Source: Lysobacterales bacterium (GTDB lineage: Bacteria > Pseudomonadota > Gammaproteobacteria > Xanthomonadales > Xanthomonadaceae). Taken from it: a stretch of 64,000 nt of DNA. Positions 52,621-62,279 of the stretch are shown in pieces. The stretch is taken from positions 248,001 through 312,000 of the forward strand of contig JADKCY010000002.1 in NCBI GenBank assembly GCA_016718605.1, written 5' to 3'. Made by a program: the position numbers and the translations under genes. The notes beneath the pieces were generated by a model. The model did no database searches, was not told where the DNA came from, and was given only the letters and a program-made list of their open reading frames with translations. How positions within the stretch are numbered: position 1 is the stretch's first letter; each line of letters begins with the position of its first letter.

Positions 52621-54450
52621 TCAGAGTGGAAAATCGCGCTGACGGGCGCCTCGGGTGGTTACCCGCAAACGCAGATCGGCATTCTCCAAACTCAGTCCAT
52701 CCGGGGGCACGAGCTCAAAACCGACATGGGGATGCGATGGATCGGTCGAATACGGCCATTGCGCCTTAACGCCTTCGAGCAGGCTGCCGTAGTGCGCTTG
52801 CGCAAGCACATGATCGCCCTGCACCAACGCGACGCTTTGCACGCCCGCGCCATCGGCAATCGCCCACCCATGCAATCGCCATGCGTCATCACGTTCGCCG
52901 CGATGGCGCTCCACATACAGCAAGGGTGGGAATTCGCAGTCGCCCACCGCCTCCGGCCACCAATGGAACATCAGAAAGCGCTTGTGCCCATGGTTGACCT
53001 GAGCATCGTCGATCCATTGCAGGCCCGGAAAGCGATCGCACAGACGGTGCTGCCAGGCCAGACGGTCCTTGAGCTTGAGCGCGGTCTCCTCGATAACCAA
53101 TAGACTCTCGGCGGCAGGCATTTGCTGCAGAGTTTCTTCGTCTACGCCCCAACTCAGGAGTTGAGCCGCGCGGCCGTGTTTGTGATTGAGCGGATGATCA
53201 AGCACCCACACAGTCTGTGATTCAGGCGAGGCCCAGCCGAGCTGTGCCGCCAGCATGAAGTTGTCGGCAATCAGACGCGGAGCAGGGTCCGCGCCGGCGA
53301 TGGCTGTCTGTACCCAGCCAGCCACCTCTGTCCATCCAGAGAAGTTGTCCACAACAGTCCCCAAACGCCCCAGGATGGCTCTCCCATCAGCGCTCCCCAA
53401 TGCCGTCATCCAAAGGCTGACCAACAGGGCACCCAAACTCAGGCTTGACCACGTCGCGACGCGCCATTGTTTCGAAACATCGGCCAGTTGACGGGCGAAC
53501 AGCGGCAGCGCCGCCAAGTAACCAATCAGGGGCCAATGGAAGGACACCCGCTCATTGTCGGCAAACATGCCGAGCAAACCGTAGCCCAACATCGGTATCA
53601 GTGCTGCCGCCAGCAACAGGCGCTGCTTTGGTTCGGGATCTCGCCAGCGCCCCTTGATCGTCGCAAGCCAGAGTCCGAACCATACCCAAGGCGTCGTGAC
53701 CACCGCTTGGACGAGCGGGTACCACAACCCATCCCAATGCCACACCCAGGGATGTCGATCCAGCAGCTGAAAGCGAAGGCCAGCACCGGACTGATCGGCA
53801 TTCACCAGCCACAAGGGTAGCCACGCCGCAGCGCCCATTGCCAGCGCCCACCAAAACGGTGGCCAACGCAAGAGATCACGCCCCTGAGCACTCGCCAACA
53901 TGCCGATCGCACCGGCCACCAGCACCAGTGCAAAGCGGTAATGCGAAAACGCACCCAGCACCAGACCCACCGCGAAGATGCCCAACGCGGCAACCGTACG
54001 CTGCTGCAGCAGACGCAGGCCACCCCACAAGCACAACATGGCCGCGAGCAGGAGTGAGGGCTCGGGTAGCGCCAGCACCCCATTTCCCAGCAACAACGGT
54101 AGCAGTGTGGCGAGTACGCCAGTCTGATAGCGAACATCCGAGCGTCCAAGCGTATCGGCGATGTGCAGCAAGATCCAGGGCAACACCAAGGCCAACAACA
54201 GCGCCCCAACTCGCAGGCCAAGCAACGACTTACCAAAGACGCTGGTGCCTGCAGCGATCAGCCAAGCCGTCAGTCCCGGCAAGTCGGAATAGGCCCAAGC
54301 CAGATGACGCGCCTCCCATGCATAGAACGCCTCATCGCCAAACACGGGAACCGTCAGCACCCAAGCCAGTCGCAGACACAGACTGACGATCCATGTGAAC
54401 AGAAAGACGCGACGCCAGTCACTCATTGCCGACATTCCGATCGGCATCAT
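52621..54450 (-). CDS. Glycosyltransferase family 39 (ArnT/PMT-like) membrane protein
   Basis: 609 residues with about 11-12 membrane helices in the first 400 and a periplasmic C-terminal domain. GDEAFYAWEARHLAWAYSDL, then PGLTAWLI, is the first-loop DE motif of GT-C enzymes that use polyprenyl-phosphate sugars, with the Asp-Glu as catalytic pair. Such enzymes glycosylate lipids, lipid A or proteins in the periplasm; the acceptor is unknown. Several ATGs lie at the start (54450, 54435 and 54426); the DWRRVFLFTWIV helix begins just behind them. It is divergent from the MoxR operon. Confidence 0.85.
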   Translation of the reverse strand: MMPIGMSAMSDWRRVFLFTWIVSLCLRLAWVLTVPVFGDEAFYAWEARHLAWAYSDLPGLTAWLIAAGTSVFGKSLLGLRVGALLLALVLPWILLHIADTLGRSDVRYQTGVLATLLPLLLGNGVLALPEPSLLLAAMLCLWGGLRLLQQRTVAALGIFAVGLVLGAFSHYRFALVLVAGAIGMLASAQGRDLLRWPPFWWALAMGAAAWLPLWLVNADQSGAGLRFQLLDRHPWVWHWDGLWYPLVQAVVTTPWVWFGLWLATIKGRWRDPEPKQRLLLAAALIPMLGYGLLGMFADNERVSFHWPLIGYLAALPLFARQLADVSKQWRVATWSSLSLGALLVSLWMTALGSADGRAILGRLGTVVDNFSGWTEVAGWVQTAIAGADPAPRLIADNFMLAAQLGWASPESQTVWVLDHPLNHKHGRAAQLLSWGVDEETLQQMPAAESLLVIEETALKLKDRLAWQHRLCDRFPGLQWIDDAQVNHGHKRFLMFHWWPEAVGDCEFPPLLYVERHRGERDDAWRLHGWAIADGAGVQSVALVQGDHVLAQAHYGSLLEGVKAQWPYSTDPSHPHVGFELVPPDGLSLENADLRLRVTTRGARQRDFPL

Positions 54451-54514
54451 GCGGAAGGAATCTGATCGGGATTGCTAGACTCCAAGGCACGCGTTTACCT
54501 GACGAATGGAACTC

Positions 54515-55477
54515 ATGATGAGTGCGATGCTACCTGAAGCGAACACAATCGCTTCCTCAGACCGCTTGTCCGACGCACTACGGCGCGCTATCGAACAGGT
54601 CAACACACTGGTCTTGGGAAAGCCAAAGGAAATTGAACTGGCCTTTGCCTGCGTGATGGCCGGCGGACATTTGCTGATCGAAGACCTCCCGGGTCTAGGC
54701 AAGACCACACTCGCACGCGCCATGGCCGCGACACTGGGGCTGAGTTTCCAACGCCTTCAGTTCACTGCCGATTTGCTGCCCTCCGACATTCTCGGCGTCT
54801 CGGTATACGAGGCCAACGCACAGAGTTTTCGCTTTCATCCCGGTCCGGTGTTCACCCAGTTGCTGCTGGCCGATGAGATCAATCGCGCCCCCCCTCGTAC
54901 GCAAAGCGCGTTGTTGGAGGCGATGGCCGAGCAACAGGTCAGTATCGATAGCCGCAGTCATCACCTGCCCGATCCGTTCTTTGTCATTGCGACGCAGAAC
55001 CCAGTCGATCTGGCCGGTACGTTTGCCCTGCCGGATTCGCAACTTGATCGCTTCCTGCTGCGCCTGTCGATGGGCTATCCGGATGCGGCTGCCGAGCGTG
55101 CCATGTTGGCCGGCGAAGATCGCCGCCAAATGATTTCTCATACCCAAGCGGTCTTCGGCACCAACGATGTCCTGCAACTGCGTCAGCGCGTCGGCGCAAT
55201 CCATACCAGTGCGACGCTGATCGCTTATGTGCAGCGACTACTGGCGGAAAGCCGCCGTCATCCGGGCATTCAAGCAGGACTTTCGCCACGCGCTGGACTG
55301 GCACTGTTGCAGGTCTCGCGTGCCATCGCGTTGCTGCGTGGGCGCGCGCATGTGTTGCCAGACGATGTGCAATACGTGTTTCCCGCGGTAGCCAGTCATC
55401 GTCTTGTGACCCAAGCCGACACGGAAGACCGCGACACTCTGGCGCTGAAAATTCTGTCTGTTGTCGCCGTGGACTGA
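54515..55477 (+). CDS. MoxR family AAA+ ATPase
   Basis: About 320 residues. Walker A in IEDLPGLGKTTLARAMAATL, Walker B in LLLADEINRAPPRTQSALLE, sensor 1 in VIATQNPVDLAGTFALPDSQ, arginine-finger region LDRFLLRLSMGYP, and the sensor-2 helix. MoxR ATPases act as chaperones for partner DUF58/VWA proteins. First gene of the operon; its stop overlaps the DUF58 start (TGATG). In-frame ATGs at 54506, 54515 and 54518 are possible; GGA just upstream favours the later two. Confidence 0.94.
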   Translation: MMSAMLPEANTIASSDRLSDALRRAIEQVNTLVLGKPKEIELAFACVMAGGHLLIEDLPGLGKTTLARAMAATLGLSFQRLQFTADLLPSDILGVSVYEANAQSFRFHPGPVFTQLLLADEINRAPPRTQSALLEAMAEQQVSIDSRSHHLPDPFFVIATQNPVDLAGTFALPDSQLDRFLLRLSMGYPDAAAERAMLAGEDRRQMISHTQAVFGTNDVLQLRQRVGAIHTSATLIAYVQRLLAESRRHPGIQAGLSPRAGLALLQVSRAIALLRGRAHVLPDDVQYVFPAVASHRLVTQADTEDRDTLALKILSVVAVD

Positions 55478-56445
55478 TGCGTACGAGGCTGCAAGAACGT
55501 TTGCGCAGGATGGCTGCGTGGGCCGAGAAGCGCCTGCCCGCGCTGACCCGCCTGCGCGCCGAGGAAGCGCTACCGATCATCGTTCATCGGCGGCGGCTGT
55601 ATGTCCTGCCAACCCGCTACGGATTGTTTCTGAGCTTACTGTTGTTTGGCATGCTGCTGGGCGCGCTCAACTACAACAACAACCCGGCTCTGCTGTTGAC
55701 CTTCCTGCTGGCATCAGTAATCCACACCGCGCTGCTGTCAGGCTGGCTGACATTGCTCGGACTGAAGTTGCATGACATTGGCGCAGAACCCGTTCATGTT
55801 GGCGAGTCCATTCGCTGGCGACTGCAATGGCATAACCCCACTGGTCGAGCCAGACACGGATTACGTCTGCGAATCGAGGCGCGGGAATTTCCATTCGATG
55901 TCGTGGAATCTCAAGCCCGCGTCGAGATACTGCAGCAAGCCCAGACGCGCGGCTGGCAAAGCCTGCCACGCATTGGCCTGTCGACCCGTCATCCCTTGGG
56001 TGTCTTCCGCATTTGGAGCTGGTTGCATCCGTCTGCGCGGTGTCTGGTATATCCCCTGCTTGAGCATCATGCGCCGCCGCTGCCCATGCAAGGATTGGTG
56101 GGGCCGCCGCGACGCCAACGTGGTCCCAGTGAAGATGTGCATGGCCTGCGCGACTATCAACTGGGCGACCCGCTGCGATTGATCGCTTGGAAACGCAGCG
56201 CACAACTCGGACATGCCGTCGTACGGGAATACGAGTCTCCCACTCAAGGTGATGTGCATCTGCGCTGGGGACAACTGCAGGGCATGCCACACGAACAACG
56301 CATCAGTCGACTGGCACGTTGGGTCGTCGATGCCGAGCGGCGCGCATTGCGCTCAACGCTTGAGCTGCCACATGTATCGTTTGGCCCCGCGCGGGGTGCG
56401 GCGCATCTGCATGCCTGTTTGCGCGAACTGGCCCTGATGCCATGA
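55477..56445 (+). CDS. DUF58 domain-containing protein
   Basis: 322 residues. Two membrane helices near the N-terminus (YGLFLSLLLFGMLLGALNY and ALLLTFLLASVIHTALLSGW), then the DUF58 domain with VGPPRRQRGPSEDVHGLRDY and DPLRLIAWKRSAQLGHAVVR, the conserved core. DUF58 proteins are the usual partners of MoxR ATPases. Start ATG overlaps the moxR stop, and its end overlaps the transglutaminase start, so all three are translationally coupled. Confidence 0.92.
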   Translation: MRTRLQERLRRMAAWAEKRLPALTRLRAEEALPIIVHRRRLYVLPTRYGLFLSLLLFGMLLGALNYNNNPALLLTFLLASVIHTALLSGWLTLLGLKLHDIGAEPVHVGESIRWRLQWHNPTGRARHGLRLRIEAREFPFDVVESQARVEILQQAQTRGWQSLPRIGLSTRHPLGVFRIWSWLHPSARCLVYPLLEHHAPPLPMQGLVGPPRRQRGPSEDVHGLRDYQLGDPLRLIAWKRSAQLGHAVVREYESPTQGDVHLRWGQLQGMPHEQRISRLARWVVDAERRALRSTLELPHVSFGPARGAAHLHACLRELALMP

Positions 56446-58418
56446 AAGCGCGTACCGCCCAGATCAACCGCGAGGCTTTTGTCTGGTGCGCGAGTGCAGC
56501 CCTTGCAGCCTTGTTGCCACTGGGCCTGCTTTTGCCCTTCTGGGTCAGCGTGCTGCTCGGTTCACTGGCAATGATTGGGACGTTCGCCGGCTGGCGTGGC
56601 CTACGCATTCCCGCCTGGCTGCGGCTATTGCTGACCTTGAGCACGGCCGGTCTGGTGTTGTTTGCATTTGGTTTCCGGATAGGGCGTGACACGGGTGCCG
56701 GATTGCTTGCCACCATGCTGGCGCTGAAGCTGCTCGAAACCCACCAACTCAGAGATGCTCGCAGCTTGGTCAGTTTCAGCCTATTCGGCCTGATGGCTGC
56801 GTTTCTACAGGATCAAGGGCCGATCACCTTGTTGCTGGCTGTGATTGCCACGCTGATCGCCTTGGCTGCTCTGATGCATGTCCATCAACTCGAGTTACCC
56901 GATCCCACCGCGATGCCGGTGTCACGCACCCAGCATTTGCGCGCAGTGCTCAACCTCGCCGCACTGTCGATCCCGCTCGCGCTAGTCGGATTTCTACTGT
57001 TTCCGCGCCTTGCCAGCCCCCTGTGGGGCCTGCCAAACAACTCCGCTGCCCGCACCGGGCTCAGCGAGACGATGGCGCCTGGCGACATGACTCAGTTGCT
57101 GTCTGACGACAGCCCCGCGCTCCGCGTGCAGTTCTTCACGCCGCCACCCAATCCCGCGCAGATGTTCTGGCGTGGCCCGGTGCTCAGCCAATTTGACGGT
57201 CGACAATGGAATCTGTTTCGTGGCCTGCGCGAGATCGAATCAGGCACCCTGCTGGAAGATGGCGCCTTGGTCGATTACGAGTTGACCCAGGAGCCAACGG
57301 ACCGTCGCTTGATATTGAGTTTGGATGTCGCCCAGGCGGCACCTGCAGGCACTGATCCCGGTGAGATCAAACTCGGTTGGGACCGTAGCCTGCATAGCCG
57401 AAAGCCGCTGCCTCAAATCAGCCAGTATCGACTGCGTTCGGCGGTGCAATACCGCTTCGAGCCCGAACTGAGGGCCACCATGCGCAACTGGATGCTGCAG
57501 TTGCCGCGGCAAACCAACCCGCGCACTTGGATAGAAGTCCAACAGTGGCGAAGCGACGGACTCGACGATGTCGCGATCATTCAGCGCGCGCTGAACTGGT
57601 TCAATCGCGAGTTCTTTTACACCCTCGCGCCGCGTCCTCTAGGCCAGAACAGCGTTGACGAATTTCTGTTCGACAGCAAAGAAGGCTATTGCGAGCACTA
57701 CGCTTCGGCCTTCACCGTGATGATGCGCATGGCGGGCATTCCCGCGCGTGTCGTCACCGGCTATCAGGGTGGCGAGTACAACCCGTTAGGCGACTATTGG
57801 CTGGTTCGCCAGTCTGATGCCCATGCCTGGAGCGAAGTCTGGATAGCAAACCGCGGCTGGGTGCGTATTGACCCGACCGCCGCGGTCGCTGCCGAGCGGA
57901 TTCGGGACGGCGGTCGAGAGAGCTCAGACAGTAGGGATTCCGCAGTGACCTGGTGGCAATCGACATTGCACGTCACCGACTGGATGCGACGCAGCTGGAA
58001 CGATCTGGTGCTGGGCTTCAATGCCGCGAAGCAACAGCAGATGCTGGGTTGGTTGGGCTTTACCGAGACAGGACTGTCGCAGATGCTGATTGTGCTGGGA
58101 ATCGCCACCCTGCTGGCCTTGTTAGCCACCTTCGTGCTGTTGCTGCGCAGCCAACGTCGCTCACGCTCAGCGCTCAGCCTGGCATTGGATCGCTTCGCGC
58201 GTCGGCTTCGTATCGCGCACCCCGTGGGCGATACCGAACTGCAACTTGCACAACGTGCTGCTGCGCGCTACCCCGCCGATGCCAAGACCATCTACAGCTT
58301 GATTGAACCCGTTCTGCACATACGCTATGCCACGCTGGACAAGGCAGACACGCCAGCACCCGCTGAGGAGCGTAGAGTGATTCGAGCGCTCAGAAATTTC
58401 CGAGTTCGCCAACCTTGA
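56442..58418 (+). CDS. TgpA-like membrane transglutaminase (DUF3488-transglutaminase)
   Basis: 658 residues. Five or six N-terminal helices (DUF3488, to about 200), a periplasmic transglutaminase domain with catalytic Cys in SKEGYCEHYASAFTVMMRMA, His in SDAHAWSEVWI and Asp in VRIDPTAAV, then a further helix (MLIVLGIATLLALLATFVLL) and a short C-terminal cytoplasmic domain. This is the TgpA/YebA layout, an essential periplasmic protein in Pseudomonas. Third gene of the MoxR-DUF58 operon. Substrate unknown. Confidence 0.93.
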   Translation: MKARTAQINREAFVWCASAALAALLPLGLLLPFWVSVLLGSLAMIGTFAGWRGLRIPAWLRLLLTLSTAGLVLFAFGFRIGRDTGAGLLATMLALKLLETHQLRDARSLVSFSLFGLMAAFLQDQGPITLLLAVIATLIALAALMHVHQLELPDPTAMPVSRTQHLRAVLNLAALSIPLALVGFLLFPRLASPLWGLPNNSAARTGLSETMAPGDMTQLLSDDSPALRVQFFTPPPNPAQMFWRGPVLSQFDGRQWNLFRGLREIESGTLLEDGALVDYELTQEPTDRRLILSLDVAQAAPAGTDPGEIKLGWDRSLHSRKPLPQISQYRLRSAVQYRFEPELRATMRNWMLQLPRQTNPRTWIEVQQWRSDGLDDVAIIQRALNWFNREFFYTLAPRPLGQNSVDEFLFDSKEGYCEHYASAFTVMMRMAGIPARVVTGYQGGEYNPLGDYWLVRQSDAHAWSEVWIANRGWVRIDPTAAVAAERIRDGGRESSDSRDSAVTWWQSTLHVTDWMRRSWNDLVLGFNAAKQQQMLGWLGFTETGLSQMLIVLGIATLLALLATFVLLLRSQRRSRSALSLALDRFARRLRIAHPVGDTELQLAQRAAARYPADAKTIYSLIEPVLHIRYATLDKADTPAPAEERRVIRALRNFRVRQP

Positions 58419-58436
58419 ATTACGCGGGAGTTGCCA

Positions 58437-58943
58437 ATGTGTAGCAGAGCATTTCGATGGATCGCCGTACTGTGCACGGCATTCGTGGCGGGTTGTGCCA
58501 GCGCGCCCAAGGCACTGCAGGGTCAGTTCGCCGATCTCAGCGCTGACCTTGCACGCCAGCAGGATGCTTTGCATCGCGAGGTACGCTGGGGCGGCGAAAT
58601 CATTGCGGTGGAAGCAGATGAGCAGCAGACCTGTTTCGTGGTGCTGTCGCGCAGCCTGTTGCCGACCGCGAGACCAGTCACCAAGCGCGAGGAAAGCCTC
58701 GGTCGGTTCATTGCGTGCCGTCAGGGCTTTTACGATCCGGCATTGTTCTCAGAAGGTCGCGACGTCACCATTGCGGGACAAATCGATGGTTACGAATCAC
58801 GCCTGATCAGCAACTTTGACTATCGCTATCCGCGCGTCGCAGCAGAGGTGATTCACCTGTGGCCAGAGCGGCGCCCACTCGATGCGCGGCATGTACCGCC
58901 GATGGGCATGTACTGGCGTTACGACCCGTTTTGGCGTTGGTGA
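58437..58943 (+). CDS. Slp family outer-membrane lipoprotein
   Basis: 168 residues with lipobox VAGC in FVAGCASAPKALQGQF. The Slp pattern follows: VRWGGEIIAVEADEQQTCFV, SRSLLPTARPVTKREESLGR and EGRDVTIAGQIDGYE, ending with a Tyr/Trp-rich PMGMYWRYDPFWRW. Slp lipoproteins appear in starvation or acid stress. GGGAG precedes ATG 58437. It may be co-transcribed with the transglutaminase gene 19 bp before it. Confidence 0.9.
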   Translation: MCSRAFRWIAVLCTAFVAGCASAPKALQGQFADLSADLARQQDALHREVRWGGEIIAVEADEQQTCFVVLSRSLLPTARPVTKREESLGRFIACRQGFYDPALFSEGRDVTIAGQIDGYESRLISNFDYRYPRVAAEVIHLWPERRPLDARHVPPMGMYWRYDPFWRW

Positions 58944-58997
58944 TTGCGTCTCGAAACCGGCACCGGTCGCAGTGAAGCGGCCAGTGCCAGTAATGTG

Positions 58998-59984
58998 TCA
59001 TGCATCGTGTTCTGCAGCGAAGCCGCCCACCACACCCTTCACCGCAACAGCAACTGCATTGTGCGGATGCAAGCTCTCAAAGTGCGAGGCTCGCACCCAG
59101 AAATCCGACACGCGCTCATCATCGTTCAGCGCAGACTGCATGCGTCGTGCGGCATCCTCGCAGAACATAAGGTTCTGTCCATTGAGCAGCGCAAACGCTT
59201 GCTCATCCTCGCGTTTGACTGCCGTCTGCACCGGCGTCTGCAATGCAGACTCGATGCGATCGATCAGATCCACCATCGGAAAATTCTGGAACGAAGGTTG
59301 CAGTCGCACGCGGATGTCGGCATGCGAGCGCTGGCTGTGCGGAGTCGCCACGATGCCTTGCTCACTGCCAAGCCAGGCCAGAACCTCGGTGTGAGTCAGT
59401 GAGGTACCGCTGGGGAAATCGCGCTGAAACTGCTCCTGGATCAACTGCCGCGCCAAGGCCGCCGAACAGGGACACGTGCTTGAATAGGCAATACGCAAGC
59501 CAAGTTCGATGCTGAATTGAGACTGCTGCATCAACGCCGTGATGACCGTCGGATAATTCTTCCAGCCGCTATTGTCACTGCGCAGCGCCTGACGCCGGAC
59601 CATATGGTCGAATTCGATCCGAACCATGGCCTGATCAGAAAGATCGGCGTGCGAGTCCAGAAAGTCCTTGAGCAGTCGGCGCAGACTGGCGGGTGTGATG
59701 GGCTCGGAAGACAGCGCACGGTCAACATGCAGATAAAGACGCGACATGTGAATGCCGCGCACATCGGAACGCTTGAGGTTGACGAAGGCATTGACCTTGG
59801 CACCACTACTGAGCATGCGCCCGTCGCTGCTAGCCACACTGACCGGAGTCTCGATTTCACCCATGCCTACCCATGACAACGCCCCCGCGACAACGGGTTT
59901 GGCTTCCGAGGCGATATCGGGCATCACACGCACCGTGCATTCAGACGAACGTGGCGCCACGGGCTTCTCCTTGCGACCAGTCAT
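58998..59984 (-). CDS. folE2: GTP cyclohydrolase FolE2 (type IB)
   Basis: Converts GTP to dihydroneopterin triphosphate for folate or queuosine. 328 residues: RGIHMSRLYLHVDRALSSEP, the metal/catalytic Cys in AYSSTCPCSAALARQLI, and the C-terminal WVRASHFESLHPHNAVAVAV. FolE2 enzymes accept several metals and in many species are induced under zinc starvation; no Zur box was identified here. The start is uncertain: ATG 59984 or ATG 59924 (MPDIASEAKPVV), the latter being closer to typical FolE2 starts. Last gene of the mtaD-ubiG-gph run. Confidence 0.93.
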   Translation of the reverse strand: MTGRKEKPVAPRSSECTVRVMPDIASEAKPVVAGALSWVGMGEIETPVSVASSDGRMLSSGAKVNAFVNLKRSDVRGIHMSRLYLHVDRALSSEPITPASLRRLLKDFLDSHADLSDQAMVRIEFDHMVRRQALRSDNSGWKNYPTVITALMQQSQFSIELGLRIAYSSTCPCSAALARQLIQEQFQRDFPSGTSLTHTEVLAWLGSEQGIVATPHSQRSHADIRVRLQPSFQNFPMVDLIDRIESALQTPVQTAVKREDEQAFALLNGQNLMFCEDAARRMQSALNDDERVSDFWVRASHFESLHPHNAVAVAVKGVVGGFAAEHDA

Positions 59985-60061
59985 GATTGACGTATGGGCA
60001 TCCTAGTTGGGGTGATGTCGCCGGGATGTCAAGTGCTCACCACGCGGCGTTGACCGCGTCT

Positions 60062-60859
60062 TCAGCGCGCCGCACATCGAGCGGCGCGCCAAGCATGCCA
60101 GACCCAACGTGTCAGGGGGATGTCCTGCCGTTGTTGAGGACTCGCCAACGCCCGAAGGTGAAGTTGGGTGGCGACCGACCACAAAGCACTCGCCTTGGCT
60201 CGTTGACTGTCCGCCACCGGCATGAGTGTGCGCATCGATGACACCCAGTCCAACTGCCAACTGAGCTGACTTGGCTCGCTGCTGCCTGGCTCCACCGATT
60301 CTACTGACAGTGCATACCGCGCGCAGAGATCCAGCGGCAGCAAACTGCGCTCCGCATGACTGCACGCATGCCGACGCAAACGCGACAGCAGCAGATCCAC
60401 GCGACGCCAGGTGCCATTCACGGTGCCGCCCCACAACTGGTGTTCAAGCCGGGCTTGCGCTTCGGCGATCGGCGCGATTGCCTCCCAGCTTTCACTCACG
60501 TTGGCAGGCCGTGGCGCGGTGACGCGTAAATGCAGGGCCGCATCGACAACACTGCGCCAGGATTCCACTGACGAGGCGATGCCGACTGACCAGGCTTGGA
60601 TCAGCGGATGCCTGGCTCTACCCTCGACAGCCAATGCCAACTCGTCGCGCCACCAGCGCAGTTTGGCAACCGCAACCGCGTCATCGCGGATTTCAAAGGT
60701 CGCACTTTCGATAGCCTCGTACCAAGAAAACAAGGCAGGCGATTGATGACGCTGCGTCGACGGCAAAAAGACTTCCATCAAGGACCAGTGCTGGTGACGC
60801 GAGCGCCAGTCATCCAGAATGCCGTGAATCGCTGTCGAGACTTCGGGTGAGGCGGTCAA
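60062..60859 (-). CDS. Squalene/phytoene synthase-like protein lacking DxxxD motifs
   Basis: 265 residues. AVAKLRWWRDELALAVEGRA is the segment typical of the family (RLQWWRDAL in NDUFAF6 and relatives), and the all-helical composition fits. The two Asp-rich motifs (DxxxD) that bind prenyl diphosphate are not found, so catalysis of the classical reaction is unlikely. It resembles the NDUFAF6-like group (complex I assembly or unknown role). Overlaps gph by 4 bp (ATGA), so it is translated with gph and ubiG. Confidence 0.72.
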   Translation of the reverse strand: MTASPEVSTAIHGILDDWRSRHQHWSLMEVFLPSTQRHQSPALFSWYEAIESATFEIRDDAVAVAKLRWWRDELALAVEGRARHPLIQAWSVGIASSVESWRSVVDAALHLRVTAPRPANVSESWEAIAPIAEAQARLEHQLWGGTVNGTWRRVDLLLSRLRRHACSHAERSLLPLDLCARYALSVESVEPGSSEPSQLSWQLDWVSSMRTLMPVADSQRAKASALWSVATQLHLRALASPQQRQDIPLTRWVWHAWRAARCAAR

Positions 60860-61509
60860 TTCAACAGATCCTCATCGAGTAGATCCATTGGCGCGTCAAT
60901 ACAACGATCCGCCCCCCATTCACGCACCGTATCCTCATCGGCATAGCCCCAAGTGACGGCGACACTGCGAATACCGGCAGCGCGTGCTGCCTGAATGTCG
61001 CGCGGGTCATCGCCCAGATAGAGCGCTTGCGAGGGTGACACTTGCAACCTTCGACAAGCCTCCAGCAGCGGCAACGGATGCGGCTTTCGCTCAGCACAGG
61101 TATCACCGCCAATCAGCACGCTGGCGCGTGCCTGCAGCCCAAGCGATACCACGACTTGCTTAGCCAAGCCCTCGGCTTTGTTGCTGACGATTCCCCACAT
61201 CACACCGCGTGATTCAATCTGGCAAAGGAGCGCCTCCATGCCGGCAAAAAGACGTGTCTCACGCGCAATGTCCCGTGCATATCGCTGCAGAAATTCGTCC
61301 AACAGCGCTTCGCGTTGCGACTCCCTATGCTCGGGCAATGCCACCGCCAACATCGCACGCGCGCCCCGCGAGACCACCGGGCGAAAAGCGCCCAGCGGCA
61401 TCGGCGGCATTGCTTGAGTGGCGCGCACTTCATTGGCCGCCCGCCACAGATCTGGCGCGCTGTCGACCAACGTCCCATCCAAATCAAACAAGACGGCTCG
61501 CTGACTCAT
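60856..61509 (-). CDS. gph: Phosphoglycolate phosphatase-like HAD hydrolase
   Basis: 217 residues. HAD motif I in VLFDLDGTLVDSAPDLWRAA, motif II Ser/Thr in WGIVSNKAEGLAKQVV, the Lys in AERKPHPLPLLEACRRLQVS and motif IV in ALYLGDDPRDIQAARAAGI. It removes 2-phosphoglycolate; the position behind ubiG is the usual one in this lineage. Overlaps both neighbours by 4 bp. Confidence 0.92.
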   Translation of the reverse strand: MSQRAVLFDLDGTLVDSAPDLWRAANEVRATQAMPPMPLGAFRPVVSRGARAMLAVALPEHRESQREALLDEFLQRYARDIARETRLFAGMEALLCQIESRGVMWGIVSNKAEGLAKQVVVSLGLQARASVLIGGDTCAERKPHPLPLLEACRRLQVSPSQALYLGDDPRDIQAARAAGIRSVAVTWGYADEDTVREWGADRCIDAPMDLLDEDLLN

Positions 61510-62207
61510 GCCGGCTTGCGTGCAGCGACGAGATAGTTGATCGCCGTCGAACCACCAACACGCGCTGCACGTGTGAATGGGTTGTATTGCAGACCGCTGA
61601 CATCTTCAAGACGCAGGCCCGCTGCACGTAACGCCGCAGCCAATTCAGCAGGTCGAATGAACTGTGCGTAACGATGCGTGCCTTTGGGCAACAAGCGCAT
61701 CACGTACTCCGCACCCGCAATCGCCAGTGCGAACGCCTGTGGTGTGCGGTTCAAGGTGGACAGAAAAAGCCAACCATCCGGCTTCAACAAACGCCCACAA
61801 GCCTCGATGATGGCCGCGGGATCGGGCACGTGTTCCAACATCTCCATGCAGGTTATTACGTCGAATCCTCCGGGACATTGTGTCGCCAGCGTCTCCGCAG
61901 ACGTTTCGACATAGTTGACCTGCAAGCCGGACTCGTAAAGATGCAGACGCGCGGTCTCAAGCACCGCCGGCGCAAGATCGATGGCAGTGACGACGGCGCC
62001 CTGAGCTGCCAGCGCTTCACTCAGCAAGCCACCGCCACAGCCAACATCCAACACATTCAGACCTTGCAAAGCGACACGATCAATGACGTAACCCAGTCTG
62101 GCCGGATTGAGATCATGCAAGGCACGCGACTCTCCCTCAGTATCCCACCAGCGTGCCGCCAAACGTTCAAACTGAGCAATTGCGGCGTGATCTACATTGG
62201 GCTTCAT
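61506..62207 (-). CDS. ubiG: Ubiquinone biosynthesis O-methyltransferase UbiG
   Basis: SAM-dependent enzyme for both O-methylations of ubiquinone. 233 residues from ATG 62207 (MKPNVDHAAIAQFERLAARW). DTEGESRALHDLNPARLGYV, SAM motif I in NVLDVGCGGGLLSEALAAQG, CMEMLEHVPDPAAII, and WLFLSTLNRTPQAF. The longer open frame to 62276 is not needed. It follows mtaD by 72 bp. Confidence 0.95.
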   Translation of the reverse strand: MKPNVDHAAIAQFERLAARWWDTEGESRALHDLNPARLGYVIDRVALQGLNVLDVGCGGGLLSEALAAQGAVVTAIDLAPAVLETARLHLYESGLQVNYVETSAETLATQCPGGFDVITCMEMLEHVPDPAAIIEACGRLLKPDGWLFLSTLNRTPQAFALAIAGAEYVMRLLPKGTHRYAQFIRPAELAAALRAAGLRLEDVSGLQYNPFTRAARVGGSTAINYLVAARKPA

Positions 62208-62279
62208 GACAGTGAATCCAGAGAGTTTCAAGGAAAAATCTGCACAACGAAGGCCGCCTGAACACGACGACGACACGAC

